From Antilocapra americana (taxonomy: Eukaryota > Chordata > Mammalia > Artiodactyla > Antilocapridae): a stretch of DNA of 64,000 bases. A program made the translations under genes and the position numbers. Each line of letters begins with the position of its first letter. Position 1 is the stretch's first letter. The notes beneath the pieces were generated by a model. The model did not search any database. It was not told the origin of the DNA and saw nothing but the letters and a program-made list of their open reading frames with translations. The DNA lies in NCBI GenBank assembly GCA_007570785.1, contig ML660201.1:44850473-44914472 (forward strand). Reading direction: 5' to 3'. Below are positions 45,511 to 56,632 of this stretch, piece after piece.

Positions 45511-48500
45511 TTTTCAACTAGAAAAGGAAGAAATGAAGAACCCCAGGGCTAGTAGAAGGAAAGAAATATTAAAAATTAGGGCAGAAATAAATGCAAAAGA
45601 AACAAAAGAGACCATAGCAAAAACGAACATAGCCAAAACCTAGTTCTTTGAGAAGATAAATCAAACTGACAAACCATTAGCCAGACTCATGATGAAACAA
45701 AGGGAAAAAAATCAAATCAACAAAATTAGAAATGAAAATGGAGAAATCACAACAGACAACACAGAAATACAAAGGATTATAAGAAACTACTATCAGCAAC
45801 TATATGCCAATAAAATGGACAACTTGGAAGAAGCAGACAAATTCTTAGAAAAGTACAACTTTCCAAAACTGAACCAGGAAGAATTAGAAAATCTTAACAA
45901 ACCCATCACAAGCATGGAAATTGAAACTGTAATCAGAAATCTTCCAGCAAACAAAAGCCCAGGACCAGACGGCTTCACAGCTGAATTCTACCAAAAATTT
46001 AGAGAAGAGCTAACACCCATCCTACTCAAACTCTTCCAGAAAATTGCAGAGGAGGGTAAACTGCCAAACTCATTCTATGAGGCCACCATCACCTTAATAC
46101 CAAAACCTGACAAAGATGCCACAAAAAAAGAAAGCTACAGGCCAATATCACTGATGAACATAGATGCAAAAATCCTTAACAAAATTCTAGTGAACAGAAT
46201 CCAACAACATATTAAAAAGATCATACATCGTGACCCACTGGGCTTTATCCCAGGGATGCAAGGATTCTTCAATATCTGCAAATCAATCAATGTAATACAC
46301 CACATTAACAAACTGAAAAATAAAAACTATATAATTATCTCAATAGAGGCAGAGAAAGTCTTTGACAGAATTCAACATCCATTTATGATAAAAAAAAAAA
46401 CCCTCCAGAAAGCAGGAATAGAAGGAACATACCTCAACATAATAAAAGCTATATATGACAAACCCACAGCAAACATTATCCTCAATGGTGAAAAATTGAA
46501 AGCATTTCCCCTAAAGTCAGGAATAAGACAAGGGGGCCCACTCTCACCACCACTATTCAACATACTTTTGGAAGTTTTAGCCACAGCAATCAGAGCAGAA
46601 AAAGAAATAAAGGGAATCCAGATTGGAAAAGAAGAAGTAAAACTCTCACTGTTTGCAGATGACATGATCCTCTACACAAAAAACCCTAAGGATTTCACCA
46701 GAAAATTACTAGAGCTAATCAATGAATATAGTAAAGTTGCAGGATACAAAATCAACACACAGAAATCCCTTGCATTCCTATACACCAACAATGAAAAAAC
46801 AGAAAGAGAAATTAAGGAAACAATTCCATTCACCATTGCAACGAAAAGAATAAAATATTTAGGAATATATCTACCTAAAGAAACAAAAGACCTATATATA
46901 GAAAACTATAAAACACTGGTGAAAGAAATCAAAGAGGACACAAATAGATGGAGAAATATACCGTGTTCATGGATTGGAAGAATCAATATAGTGAAAATGA
47001 GTATACTACGAAAAGCAATCTATAGATTCAGTGCAATCTCTATCAAGCTACCAACGGTCTTTTTCAGAGAACTATAACAAATAATTTCACAATTTGTATA
47101 GAAATACAAAAAACCTCGAACAGCCAAAGCAATCTTGAGAAAGCAGCATGGAAATGGAGGAATCAACCTGCCTGACTTCAGGCTCTACTACAAAGCCACA
47201 GTCATCAAGACAGTATGGTACTGGCACAAAGACAGAGGTATAGATCAATGGAACAAAATAGAAAGCCTAGAGATAAATCCACACACGTATGGACACCTTA
47301 TCTTTGACAAAGGAGGCAAGAATATACAATGGAGAAAAAACAATCTCTTTAACAAGTGGTGCTCAGAAAACTGGTCAACCACTTGTAAAAGAATGAAACT
47401 AGAACACTTTCTAATGCCATACACAAAAAAAACTCAAAATGGATTAAAGATCTAAATGTAAGACCAGAAATTCTAAAACTCCTAGAGGAAAACATAGGCA
47501 AAACACTCTCTGACATAAATCACAGCAGGATCCTCTATGACCAGAATATTGGAAATAAAAGCAAAAATAAACAAACGGGATCTAATTAAAATTAAAAGCT
47601 TCTGCACAACAAAGGAAACTGTAAGCAAGGTGAAAAGACAGCCTTCAGAATGGGAGAAAATAATAGCAAACGAAGCAACTGACAAAGAATTAATCTCAAA
47701 AATATACAAGCAACTCCTCCAGCTCAATTTAAGAAAAATAAACGACCCAATCAAAAAGTGGGCCAAAGAATTAAACAGACATTTCTCCAAAGAAGACATA
47801 CGGATGGCTAACAAACACATGAAAAGATGCTCAACCTCACTCATTATCAGAGAAATGCAAATCAAAACCACAGTGAGGTACCATTTCACACCAATCAGAA
47901 TGGCTGCTATCCAAAAGTCTACAAGCAATAAATGCTGGAGAGGGTGTGGAGAAAAGGGAACGCTCTTACACTGTTGGTGGGAATGCAAACTAGTACAGCC
48001 ACTACGGAGAACAGTGTGGAGATTCCTTAAAAAACTGGAAATAGAACTGCCATGTGACCCAGCAACCCCACTGCTGGGCATACACACCGAGGAACCAGAA
48101 TTGAAAGCGTCTCTTTCAACCCCAATGTTCACCGCAGCACTGTTTATAACAGCCAGGACATGGAAGCAGCCTAGATGTCCATCAGCAGACGAATGGATAA
48201 GAAAGCTGTGGTATATATACACAATGGAATACTAGTCCGCCATTAAAAAGAATACATTTGAATCAGTTCTAATGAGGTGGATGAAACTGGAGCCTATTAT
48301 ACAGAGTGAAGCAAGCCAGAAAGAAAAACATCAATACAGTATACTAATGCATATATATGGATGGAATTTAGAAAGATGGTAACAATAACCCTGTATGTAA
48401 GACAGCAAAAGAGACACAGATGTATAGAACAGTCTTTTTGGACTCTGTGGGAGAGGGCAAGGGTGGGATGATTTGGGAGAATGGCACTGAAACATGTATA

Positions 48501-48742
48501 TTATCATATGTGAAATGAATCGCCAGTCCAGGTTTGATGCATAAGACAGGGTGCTCAGGGCTGGTGCACTGGAATGACCCAGATGGATGGGATGGGGAGG
48601 GGGGTTCTGGATGGGAAACACATGTACACCTATGGCAGATTCATGTCAATGTATGGCAAAACCAATACAATATTGTAATTAGCCTCCAATTAAAATAAAT
48701 AAATTTAATAATAATAATAATAAAATTAATAAAAAAATAAAG
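45511..48742 (+). mobile_element. L1-BT-type LINE, 5'-truncated, inserted in the ERV
   Basis: Starts in ORF2 downstream of the endonuclease and runs through RT, the Cys motif and a complete 3' UTR to an (ATAATAA)n/A-rich tail. Short direct repeats AATATTG lie at 45,502-45,508 and 48,743-48,749. It is the best preserved L1 in the window, and its sequence is clearly less eroded than the array blocks. Confidence 0.92.
45644..48235 (+). pseudogene. L1 ORF2 (RT and C-terminal domain), lightly broken
   Basis: A long open stretch at 45,689-47,077 carries the RT domain with the catalytic FADD box intact (LFADDMILY, about 46,652). The frame is closed at 47,075 by a GAA-to-TAA change and again near 47,098 by TGG-to-TAG, but the same frame continues. 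A one-base deletion near 47,425 shifts it and a second change near 47,535 restores it. The C-terminal zinc-like motif [18 protein letters not shown] is intact (about 47,936). The endonuclease domain is missing, so the element could not move by itself. Confidence 0.9.
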
Positions 48743-49009
48743 AATATTGTGACCACATTGTCAAAAAAATGGGCGTTGACAAACTGGCCAATTTATGTGT
48801 ATGTAATATTATGTTGGTACAAACGTAATTTCAATTTTTGCATTGTTGAAATTTTCCATTTGATACTGGAATATATTCTTAAATAGATGTCATTATATAT
48901 CATTTTAACATGCATTTCTCGCTTTATGGTTTTTTGCTGCTTATTTTATATTTTAGACTATGGAAATGATGCTAGACAAAAATTAAATTTGAGCAATTTT
49001 CTTGTTCTA

Positions 49010-50150
49010 GTTCAAAATGGGTTGTAAAAGCAGCAGAGATTACTGACAGCAACAACAATTCATTTGGCCCAGGAACTGGTAACAAACATACAGTGCAGTG
49101 GTGGCTCAAGGAGACCCTTAAAGATGAGGAGCTTAGTGGCTGGCCGTCAGAAATTGACAACAACCAACCGAGAGCAATCACTGAAGCTGATCTTCTCACA
49201 ACTACACAAGAAATTGCCCAAGAACTCAATGTCAACCATTCTTTGGTCATTTGATATTTGAAGCAAATGGGAAAGAAGGAAAAGTTCAATAAATGGATGC
49301 CTCATGAGCTGACATGTGTGCCAAGTCCGACTCTGCGACCCCATGGACTACAGCCTATCAGGCACTCTGTCCATGGCATTCTCCAGGTAAGAATACTGGA
49401 GTGCGTTGCCATGCCCTTCTCCAGGGTATCTTCCTGATCCAGGGATTGAACCTGCATCTCTTACGTCTCCTGCACTGGCAGACAGGTTCTTTACCACTAG
49501 CGTCATGTGGGAAGCCCTCATGAGCTGACAGCAAACCAAAAAAAGTCATTTGGAAGTGTTGTCTCGTCTTATTCTACACAACAATGAACCATTTCTCGAT
49601 CAGATTGTGACGTGTGATGAAAAGTGGATTTTATACGACAGCCGGCAATGACCAGCTCAGTGGTCTAAAGAAGCTCTAAAGCAGTTCCCAAAGCTAAGCT
49701 TCCACCGAAAAATCGTCATGATCATTGTTTGGTGGTCTGCTGCCTGTCTGATCCACTAGAGCTTTCTGAATCCCAGCGAAACCATTACATCTGAGAAGTA
49801 TGCTCAGCAAACCACTGAGATGCATGAAAAACTGCAACATCTACAGCTGGCATTGGTCAACAGAAAGGGCCCAATTCTTCTCCATGACAATGCCCAATCA
49901 TACGTTGTACAACCAATGCTTCAGAAAGTGAACAAATTGGGCTACGAAGTTTTGCCTCATCCACCACTTTTATCTGACCTCTCAACAACTGACTATCACT
50001 TCTTCAAGCATCTTGACAACTTTTTTCAGGAAAAACACTTTCATAACCAGCAGGAGGTAGAAAATGGTTTCCAAGAGTTCGTCAAATCCTGAAGCAGCGA
50101 TTTTTATATTACAGGAATAAACAAATTTACTTCTCGTTGGCAAAAATGTG
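49010..50150 (+). pseudogene. Mariner transposase remnant
   Basis: The DNA-binding part (about 49,010-49,300) and the catalytic part (49,530-50,150) of a mariner transposase are separated by a SINE. The catalytic motifs CDEKW (about 49,617), LLHDNA (about 49,880) and TTDYHFFKH (about 49,985) supply the D,D34D-type acidic residues. The longest open piece is 49,820-50,092. Stops and frameshifts elsewhere, including a stop near 49,252, make it inactive. Confidence 0.92.
49315..49515 (-). mobile_element. Bov-tA SINE, antisense, inside the mariner
   Basis: Ends on the + strand in 'cgtcatgtgggaagccc' and starts 'tgtgtgccaagtccgactct'. It is flanked by perfect 15-base duplications CCTCATGAGCTGACA (49,300-49,314 and 49,516-49,530) within the transposase coding region. 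Confidence 0.97.
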
Positions 50151-50255
50151 TTGATTGTAATGGTTCCTGTTTTGATTAATATAGATGTGTTTGAGCCTGC
50201 GTATGATTTAAAATTCAAGGTCCAAAACCACAATTACTCTTGTACCAACCTAATA

Positions 50256-51017
50256 CCCCTGCTTCTGCCTGCAAAGTGGAGAATACAGGCTTGTTTAAGA
50301 CCTGAAGGTAGTTAATGAGGCAGTGGTCCCAGTTCACTTATTAGTCCCTAATCCATACAACCATACTACCCAAAGTTTCAGAAAATGCAAACTGTTTACA
50401 GTGCTAGACCTAAAGGACACCTTTTTTAGCATTCCCCTGCACTCAGACTCCCAGTATCTAGCTCTTTGCCTTTGAGTGGACAGATCCAGACACTAGTATT
50501 AACTTCCCAGCTAACCTGGACTCTGCTGCTCTAAGGCTACAGGGATAGCATCCACCAGTTGGTAAGGGGTCTCTCCTCTACTATGTGGACGGCCTCCTAA
50601 TTTCCAGTCCCACCAGGGAAGATTCAGATGATACCACCTCTCAGATCCTCCACTTCCTAGGGGAACAAGGATACCGAGTCTCTCCGTACAAGGCCCAGAT
50701 TTCCATACAACAGATGAAGTATGTGGGAAATGTGCTCACCCACCAGATGAGGACCAAAAGGAAGTCATGCAACCCTCCAACACCCAACCCCAACAAAAGG
50801 GTAGTTAAGGACCTTTCTGGGAATGGCAGAATTTTGCAGGATTTGGGCTCATAGCAAAGCCTCTTTATGAAGCCCTAAAAGAAAGTGACCACAAACCCCT
50901 CAATTGTGATGAAAATGGCCAACAAGTGTTCCTAGGTCTAAAATAAAAATTATGGACCACCTCTGCAATAGGTCTCCCAAACAGAAAAACCCTTTCTCCT
51001 CTATATAGCTGAGAGAC
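50256..51017 (+). pseudogene. Endogenous retrovirus remnant: reverse transcriptase
   Basis: The right half of the ERV, collinear with the gag-protease half at 44,440. It covers the RT fingers and palm: a DLKVVNEAV segment (about 50,302), LDLKDTFF (about 50,408), the catalytic box changed from YVDD to YVDG (50,582-50,593) and the connection region to about 51,010. There are stops, for example near 50,298 and 50,474. It is cut at 51,017 by L1 sequence. RNase H, integrase and env are not seen. Confidence 0.82.
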
Positions 51018-51285
51018 AAATAGCTAAAGCAATCTTGAGAAAGAAAAACAAAACTGGAGGAATTAGGCACCCTGCCTTCAGACTATACTACAAAGCTACA
51101 GTAATCAAGACAGTATGGCACTAGCACAAAAACAGAAACATAAATCAATGGAACAGGACAGAAATCCAAGAAATAAACCCATGCACCTATAGTCAATCAA
51201 TATACAACAAATGAAACAAGCATATCAATGGAGAAAAGACAGTCTCTTCAGTAAAAGTTGCTGGGGAAAATGGACAGCTACATGT

Positions 51286-51544
51286 TGAAGCTGAAACTTC
51301 AGTATTTTGGCTACCTGATGCAAAGAGCTGACTCATTTGAAAAGACCCTGATGTTGGGAAAGATTGAAGGCAAGAGGAGAAGGGGACGACAGAGGATGAG
51401 ATGGTTAGATGGCATCACTGACTCAATGGACATGAGTTTGGGTGGGCTTCGGGAGTTGGTGATGGACAGGGAGGCCTGGCGTGCTGTAATTCATGGGGTC
51501 ACAAAGAGTCGGACACAACTGAGCGACTGAACTAAACTGAACTG
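51286..51544 (+). mobile_element. BovB 3' end fragment
   Basis: BovB ORF2 C-terminus and 3' end ('gactcaatggacatgagttt', ending 'ctgaactaaactgaactg'). Six-base repeats ACATGT flank it (51,280-51,285 and 51,545-51,550), and the L1 sequence is continuous if it is removed. An open frame of 90 codons across it is the ORF2 C-terminus and not a gene. Confidence 0.92.
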
Positions 51545-51809
51545 ACATGTAAAAGAATGAAATTAGAACATTCTTTTAACATCATACACAAAAACTTTTG
51601 ATCCATCTCCTACAGTAATGGAAATAAAAACAAAAATAAACAAATGAGATTCAGTTAAACTCAAAAAGCTTTTGCACAGCAAAGGAAACCATAAACAGAC
51701 AACCCACAGAATGAGAGACAATTTTTGCAAATGATTCCAAACAAGAGATGAACCCCCAAAATTTACAAACAGCTCATATAACTCAATATAAAAAATAACA
51801 AACAAATGA

Positions 51810-51920
51810 TTTTCCACAGTGGTCCAGTGGTAAAGATTCTGTGCTTCTACTTCAGGGTGCCTGGGTTCAATCCCTGGATGGGGAAGTTCTGTATGCCACA
51901 GGGTGTGGCCCAAAAACCCC
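51810..51920 (+). mobile_element. Short CHR-2-like SINE
   Basis: Head 'ttttccacagtggtccagtg', B box 'gggttcaatccctggatgg' and end 'gccacagggtgtggcccaaa'. It sits in L1 ORF2 just before 'accaatcaaaaattgggcag'. Confidence 0.85.
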
Positions 51921-52375
51921 AAACAAACCAATCAAAAATTGGGCAGACCCATACATACATTTCTTCAAAGAAAACATACAGACAGCCAAGTGTGACATGA
52001 AAAAATGCTTAACACTGCTAACTGTTAGAGAAATGCAAATCAAAACTATAATGAGATATCACCTCACACCAATCAGAATGGCCTCATCAAAAAATCTACA
52101 CACAATAAATTCTGGAAAGGGTGTGGAGAAAGGGGAACCCTACTATACTGCTGATGGCAATATAAATTAGTACAGCAACTATGGAGACCAGGATGAAGAT
52201 TCCTTAAAAAAACTAAAAACAGAACTACAGTATGAATGAGCAATCCCACTCCTGGGCGTACACCCAGAGAAAACCGTAATTCAAAAAGACAGAGGCACCC
52301 CAATGTTCATTGCAGCACTATTTACAATAGCCAGGATGTGGAAATAACCTAACTGTACATCAACAGAGGAATGGA

Positions 52376-52650
52376 GGATTTCCCTGGTGGTAAACTGGAT
52401 AAGAATCTTTCTGCCAATGCAGGGGACACTGGTTTGATCCCTGCTCCAGGAAGATTCCACATGCCGCAGAACAACTAAGCCTGTGCGCCACAAGTACCAA
52501 ACTTACACACAACAACTACTGAGCCTGCCTGCTACAACTACTGAAGCTCATGCGCCTAGAGTCTCAGAAGCCTGTGCCCTACAATGAAGACTCAGCGCAA
52601 ACAAAAAATGAAAAAAATTTTTAAAATAAATTATTTATTTAAAAAAAAAA
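52376..52650 (+). mobile_element. CHR-1-type SINE in L1 3' tail (block E)
   Basis: Head 'gatttccctggtggtaaact', B box 'ggtttgatccctgctcc' and an A-rich tail. It occupies the same L1 position ('caacagaggaatgg') as the CHR-1 at 27,661. Confidence 0.9.
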
Positions 52651-52678
52651 AGGAATGGATTAAAAACATATATGGTAG

Positions 52679-52885
52679 GACTTCCCTGGTGGTCCAGTGA
52701 CTAAGGTTCCACACTCCCAACACAGGGGGCCTCAGTTTGAACACTGGTCAGGAAGCTAAATTCCACATGCTACAAGTAAACATTCACATACCCTAACTAC
52801 AGATCCCACATGCTACAACTACAGCTCCTGCATGCCTCAATAAGACCTGGCACAGTCAAATAAATAAATAAATATTTTTTATAAA
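52679..52885 (+). mobile_element. CHR-2-type SINE in L1 3' tail (block E)
   Basis: Head 'ggacttccctggtggtccag' and tail 'tggcacagtcaaataaataa'. Duplications 'atatggta' are seen on both sides. The position is within a few bases of the CHR-2 at 28,020, but the duplication ends differ. Confidence 0.88.
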
Positions 52886-53306
52886 AGGAGATATGGTACA
52901 TATATATGTAATGGAATATGGCTTAGCCATAAAAAGGAACAAAAATTGTGCCATTTCCAGAGATGTGGAAGGACTATCATACATGGTGAGGTGAGTCAGG
53001 AAGAGAAAAAAAAATCATAGATTAACCTGTATATGTGGAATCTAGGAAAATGGTACAGATAGACCTATTTGCAAAGCAGAAATAGAGATAAAGATGTAGA
53101 GAACAAACATACGGACACCAAGGGGGAAAAGGAGGGGTGGGATGCACTGGGAGACTGAAACAAATCTATACACACTACTATATATGAAGCAGAAAAGTAA
53201 CGAGAATGTACTGTATGGCACAAGGAGCGGCACTCAGTGCTCTGTGGTGACCAAGACGGGAAGGAAATCCAAACAAGAGGGAATATGTGTGTATATATAT
53301 ATATAT

Positions 53307-53387
53307 CAATGTTGTTAGTTTCTGCTGCACATTAGAGTGAATCAACTATTGATTCACTCTAATGTGCAGCAGAAACTAAAAACATTG
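53307..53387. repeat. Near-perfect palindrome, 39-base arms
   Basis: The left arm 53,307-53,345 and right arm 53,349-53,387 are reverse complements with one mismatch, separated by CTA. The right arm is normal L1 3' UTR sequence and the left arm is its inverted copy. Confidence 0.97.
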
Positions 53388-54223
53388 TCAAGCAACTATA
53401 CTCCAATAAAAGTTTTAAAAAAAGATAATTTGGACAGATCAATCACTATAAGTGAAATATAATCTGTCTTTAAAAAAATAAAACTCCCTACAAACAAAAG
53501 TTCAGGACCAGATGGTTTCATAGGCAAATTCTACAATACATACAAAGAAGGACTTACACCAATTCTCAAACTCTCCCAAAAGACGGAAGAGGAGAGAATA
53601 CTCCTAAATATCCACTATGAAGCCACCAACACCCTGATACCAAGACCAGACAAAGATACCACCAAAAAAGAAAATCAGAGGCTAATATCTCTGAAGAACA
53701 TAGATGCAAAAAATTCACAACAAAATAATAGCAAAACAAATCCAACAACACAGAAAAAAGATCACACTCCATAACTAAGTGGGATTTTTCCCAGTTCACA
53801 AGCACAGTTCAACATACACAAATCAATGTAATACACAACATTAACAAACATCAAAAAAAACATGACCATCTCAATAGATGCAGAAAAAGTATTCAACTAA
53901 ATTCAACATCCATTTATAAAAAAAAAAAACTTTTACCAAAGAGGATATAGAGAGAACACATCTCAACATAAGAGAAGTCATTTCTGACGAACCCACAGCC
54001 AAAATACTACTAAATGATCAGAAGCTGAGAACCTTCCTGCTAAAATCCGGAACAAGACAAAGATGTCCACTCTCACCACTTCTATACAGCATAGTACTGG
54101 AAGTCTAAGCCACAGCAGTCAGACAATAAAAAGAAATAAATGCTTTCCAAATTGAAAAGCAAAGGGTAAAATTGTCACTAGATGCAGATAACTAGACACC
54201 ACATATAGAAAGTTCTAAGGACT

Positions 54224-55291
54224 TTATCGACTATGCCAAAGCCTTTGACTGTGTGGATCACAATAAACTATGGAAAATTCTTAAAGAGATGGGAATACCA
54301 GACCATCTGACCTGTCTCTTGAGAAACCTGTATGCAGGTCAGGAAGCAACAGTTAGAACTGGACATGGAACAACAGACTGGTTCCAAACAGGAAAAGGAG
54401 TACGTCAAGGCTGTATATTGTCACCCTGCTTATTTAACTTATATGCAGAGTACATCATGAGAAACACTGGGCTGCAAGAAGCACAAGCTGGAATCAAGAT
54501 TACAGGGAGAAATATCAATAACCTCAGATATGCAGATGACACCACCCTTATGGCAGAAAGTGAACAAGAACTAAAAAGCCTCTTGATGAAAGTCAAAGAG
54601 GAGAGTGAAAAAGTTGGCTTAAGACTCAACATTCAGAAAACTAAGATCATGGCATCTGGTCACTTCATGGGAAATAGATGGGGAAACAGTGTCAGATTTT
54701 ATTTTTGGGGGCTCCAAAATCACTGCAGATGGTGATTGCAGCCATGAAATTAAAAGATGCTTACTCCTTGGAAGGAAAGCGATGGCCAACCTAGATAGTA
54801 TATTGAAAAGCAGAGCCATTACTTTGTCAACAAAGGTCCGTCTAGTCAAGGCTATGGTTTTTCCAGTAGTCATGTATGGATGTGAGAGTTGGACAGTGAA
54901 AAAGGCTGAGCACCGAAGAACTGATGCTTTTGAACCGTGGTGTTGGAGAAGACTCAAGAGTCCCTTGGACTGCAAGAAGATCCAACCAGTCCATCCTAAA
55001 GGAGATCAGTCCTGGGTGTTCATTGGAAGGACTGACGTTGAAGCTGAAACTCCAATACTTGGGCCACCTCATGCAAAGAGTTGACTCACTGGAGAAGACC
55101 TGATGCTGGGAAACATTGGGGGCAGGAGGAGAAGGGGACGACAGAAGATGAGATGGCTGGATGGCATCACCGACTCAATGGACATGGGTTTGGGTAGACT
55201 CCAGGAGTTGGTGATGGACAGGGAGGCCTGGTGTGCTGCAGTTTATGGGGTTGCAAAGAGTCGGACATGACTGAGAGGCTGAACTGAACTG
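54224..55291 (+). mobile_element. BovB (RTE) LINE, 5'-truncated
   Basis: Covers the RT palm to the 3' end. Identical 7-base repeats AAGGACT flank it (54,217-54,223 and 55,292-55,298) and the host L1 is continuous without it. An open frame at 54,253-54,735 keeps the RT motifs, including an intact YADD box (54,529-54,540), before a frame change. Confidence 0.95.
54253..54735 (+). pseudogene. BovB RT palm fragment with intact YADD
   Basis: An open frame of 160 codons contains the RT blocks RTGHGTTDWFQ, GVRQGCILSPCLFNLYAEY and LRYADDTTLMAES. The continuing thumb region is in another frame (54,689-55,084). Endonuclease and N-terminal RT are missing, so no active product is expected. Confidence 0.88.
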
Positions 55292-55419
55292 AAGGACTCC
55301 ACACTTAAACTACTAGATCTACTACTAAATAAAAGAATTCAGCAAAGTAGCAGGAAACAAGATTAAAAATCAGAAATTGGTTGCATTTCTTTTCACTGAC
55401 AATGAAATATTAGGAAGGT

Positions 55420-55425
55420 AATGTG

Positions 55426-55460
<35 letters not shown>
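55420..55460. repeat. (TA)n microsatellite
   Basis: Pure TA run just upstream of the shared CHR-2 site in D3. Other D blocks lack the expansion. Confidence 0.95.
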
Positions 55461-55463
<3 letters not shown>

Positions 55464-55479
55464 CTTTTAAAATTGCACT

Positions 55480-55664
55480 GGGGCTTCCCTAGTGGTCCAG
55501 TGGCTAAGACTCTACACTCCAAGTGCAGAGGGCCTCGGTTCGATCCCTGGCCAGGGAACTAGAACCCACATGCTGCAACTAAGATTTGCATACCCCAGCT
55601 ACAGATCCCTCATGCCACAACTAAGACCCAGCACAGTCAAATAAATAAATGCTTTAAAAAAAAA
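55480..55664 (+). mobile_element. CHR-2-type SINE, probable recombinant (block D3)
   Basis: Head 'gggcttccctagtggtccag' and tail 'cccagcacagtcaaataaat'. The left flank 'caccttttaaaattgcac' is the shared ORF2 site of D1, D2 and D4, while the right flank 'gaagatgaaatggcacat' is the L1 3'-tail SINE site of blocks A and E. No matching target duplication is present. Confidence 0.88.
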
Positions 55665-56058
55665 AGAAGATGAAATGGCACATATAAACAATGGAATGTC
55701 ACTCAGTTATAAAAAGCAATGAAAACTGTCATTTGCAGAGATGTGGAAGAACCCAGAGACTGTCATGCATGGTGAAGTCCAAAAGACAAAAACAAATATC
55801 ATATATTAACCCATATATGTGGAATCTAGAAAAATGGTACAGATGAACCTATTTGCAAAGCAGAAATAGAGATACAGCCATTGAGAACAAACATGGACAC
55901 CAAGGTGGGAAAGGCAAGGATACACTGGGAGGCTGGGAAAGACATACAGACACTACTATGTATAACATAAATAACTAATGAGAACCTACTATACAGCACA
56001 GGGAATTATGCTCAATGCTCTGTGGTGACAAATGGGAAGGAAATCCAAAGAAGAGGAG

Positions 56059-56059
<1 letters not shown>

Positions 56060-56107
<48 letters not shown>
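56060..56107. repeat. (TA)n microsatellite
   Basis: Long pure TA run in L1 3' UTR followed by a short CA run. Confidence 0.95.
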
Positions 56108-56111
<4 letters not shown>

Positions 56112-56632
56112 AATATATAAAATATATACAGTTGATTCACTTTACAGCAGAAACTAACACAATACTGTCAAGCAACTCTAACAAAAAATTTTTAAAGAAT
56201 AACAGATAATTTGGACAGAGCATAATAGAATCTGTAATTTAAAAAAAAAAAGAAAACAACTCCCTACTAACAGAAGTCCAGGACCAGATGGCTTCACAGG
56301 CAAATTCTACCAACATACAAAGAAGAACTTACACCAGTTCTTTTCAAACTCTCCCTAAAAGACTGAGGAGAACACTCCCAAATACTCCCTATGAAGCCAT
56401 CAACAGCCCAATAACAAAAGCAGACAAAGACACCACCAAAAAAATTACAGGCTAGTATCTGTGATGAATATGGATGCAAAAATCTGCAACAAAATATTAG
56501 CAAACTGGATTGGTCTAACACCACACAAAAAAGGTCACAAACCACTACTTGGGATTCATCCCAAGTTCACAAGCATAGTTTAACATATGCAAATCAATGT
56601 ACTATACCACATTAATGATGGTCAAAAACCTG

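Larger units (their letters stand above)
48809..50253 (+). mobile_element. Mariner DNA transposon (Hsmar1-like), with nested SINE
   Basis: Terminal inverted repeats are recognisable: left TTATGTTGGTACAAACGTAA, right ending CTCTTGTACCAACCTAA. TA dinucleotides flank both ends (48,807-48,808 and 50,254-50,255), as expected for Tc1/mariner. Removing the Bov-tA and one duplication leaves about 1.23 kb, close to the usual mariner length. The element lies in the ERV. Confidence 0.95.
51018..53412 (+). mobile_element. L1 block E (ORF2 C-terminal part to 3' tail)
   Basis: Starts at 'atagctaaagcaatcttgag' in ORF2 and runs to the L1 3' tail 'caactatactccaataaaag', then joins D3 with the same junction as A/D1. 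It contains a BovB 3' fragment, a short SINE, a CHR-1 plus CHR-2 pair in the tail (as in block A) and a long palindrome. Confidence 0.85.
53413..56196 (+). mobile_element. L1 block D3 (chimeric; ORF2 RT, then foreign 3' tail)
   Basis: The left part matches other D blocks (start 'gataatttggacagatcaat', RT, CHR-2 site). After the CHR-2 SINE the sequence is not the expected ORF2 continuation but the L1 3' tail seen in blocks A and E ('atgaaatggcacatataaac', 'ctcaatgctctgtggtgaca'). A BovB with target duplications splits the RT region. Confidence 0.85.

Noticed and set aside
45689..47077. Long RT-containing frame as a possible stand-alone reverse transcriptase (retron- or DGR-like)
   Set aside because: It is the RT domain of an L1 ORF2, with L1 sequence on both sides, a 3' UTR and a poly(A)-type tail.
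48750..48806. Short stretch between L1 and mariner as a separate element
   Set aside because: Too short to identify. It is most simply a leftover of the ERV between the two insertions, but this is not proven.
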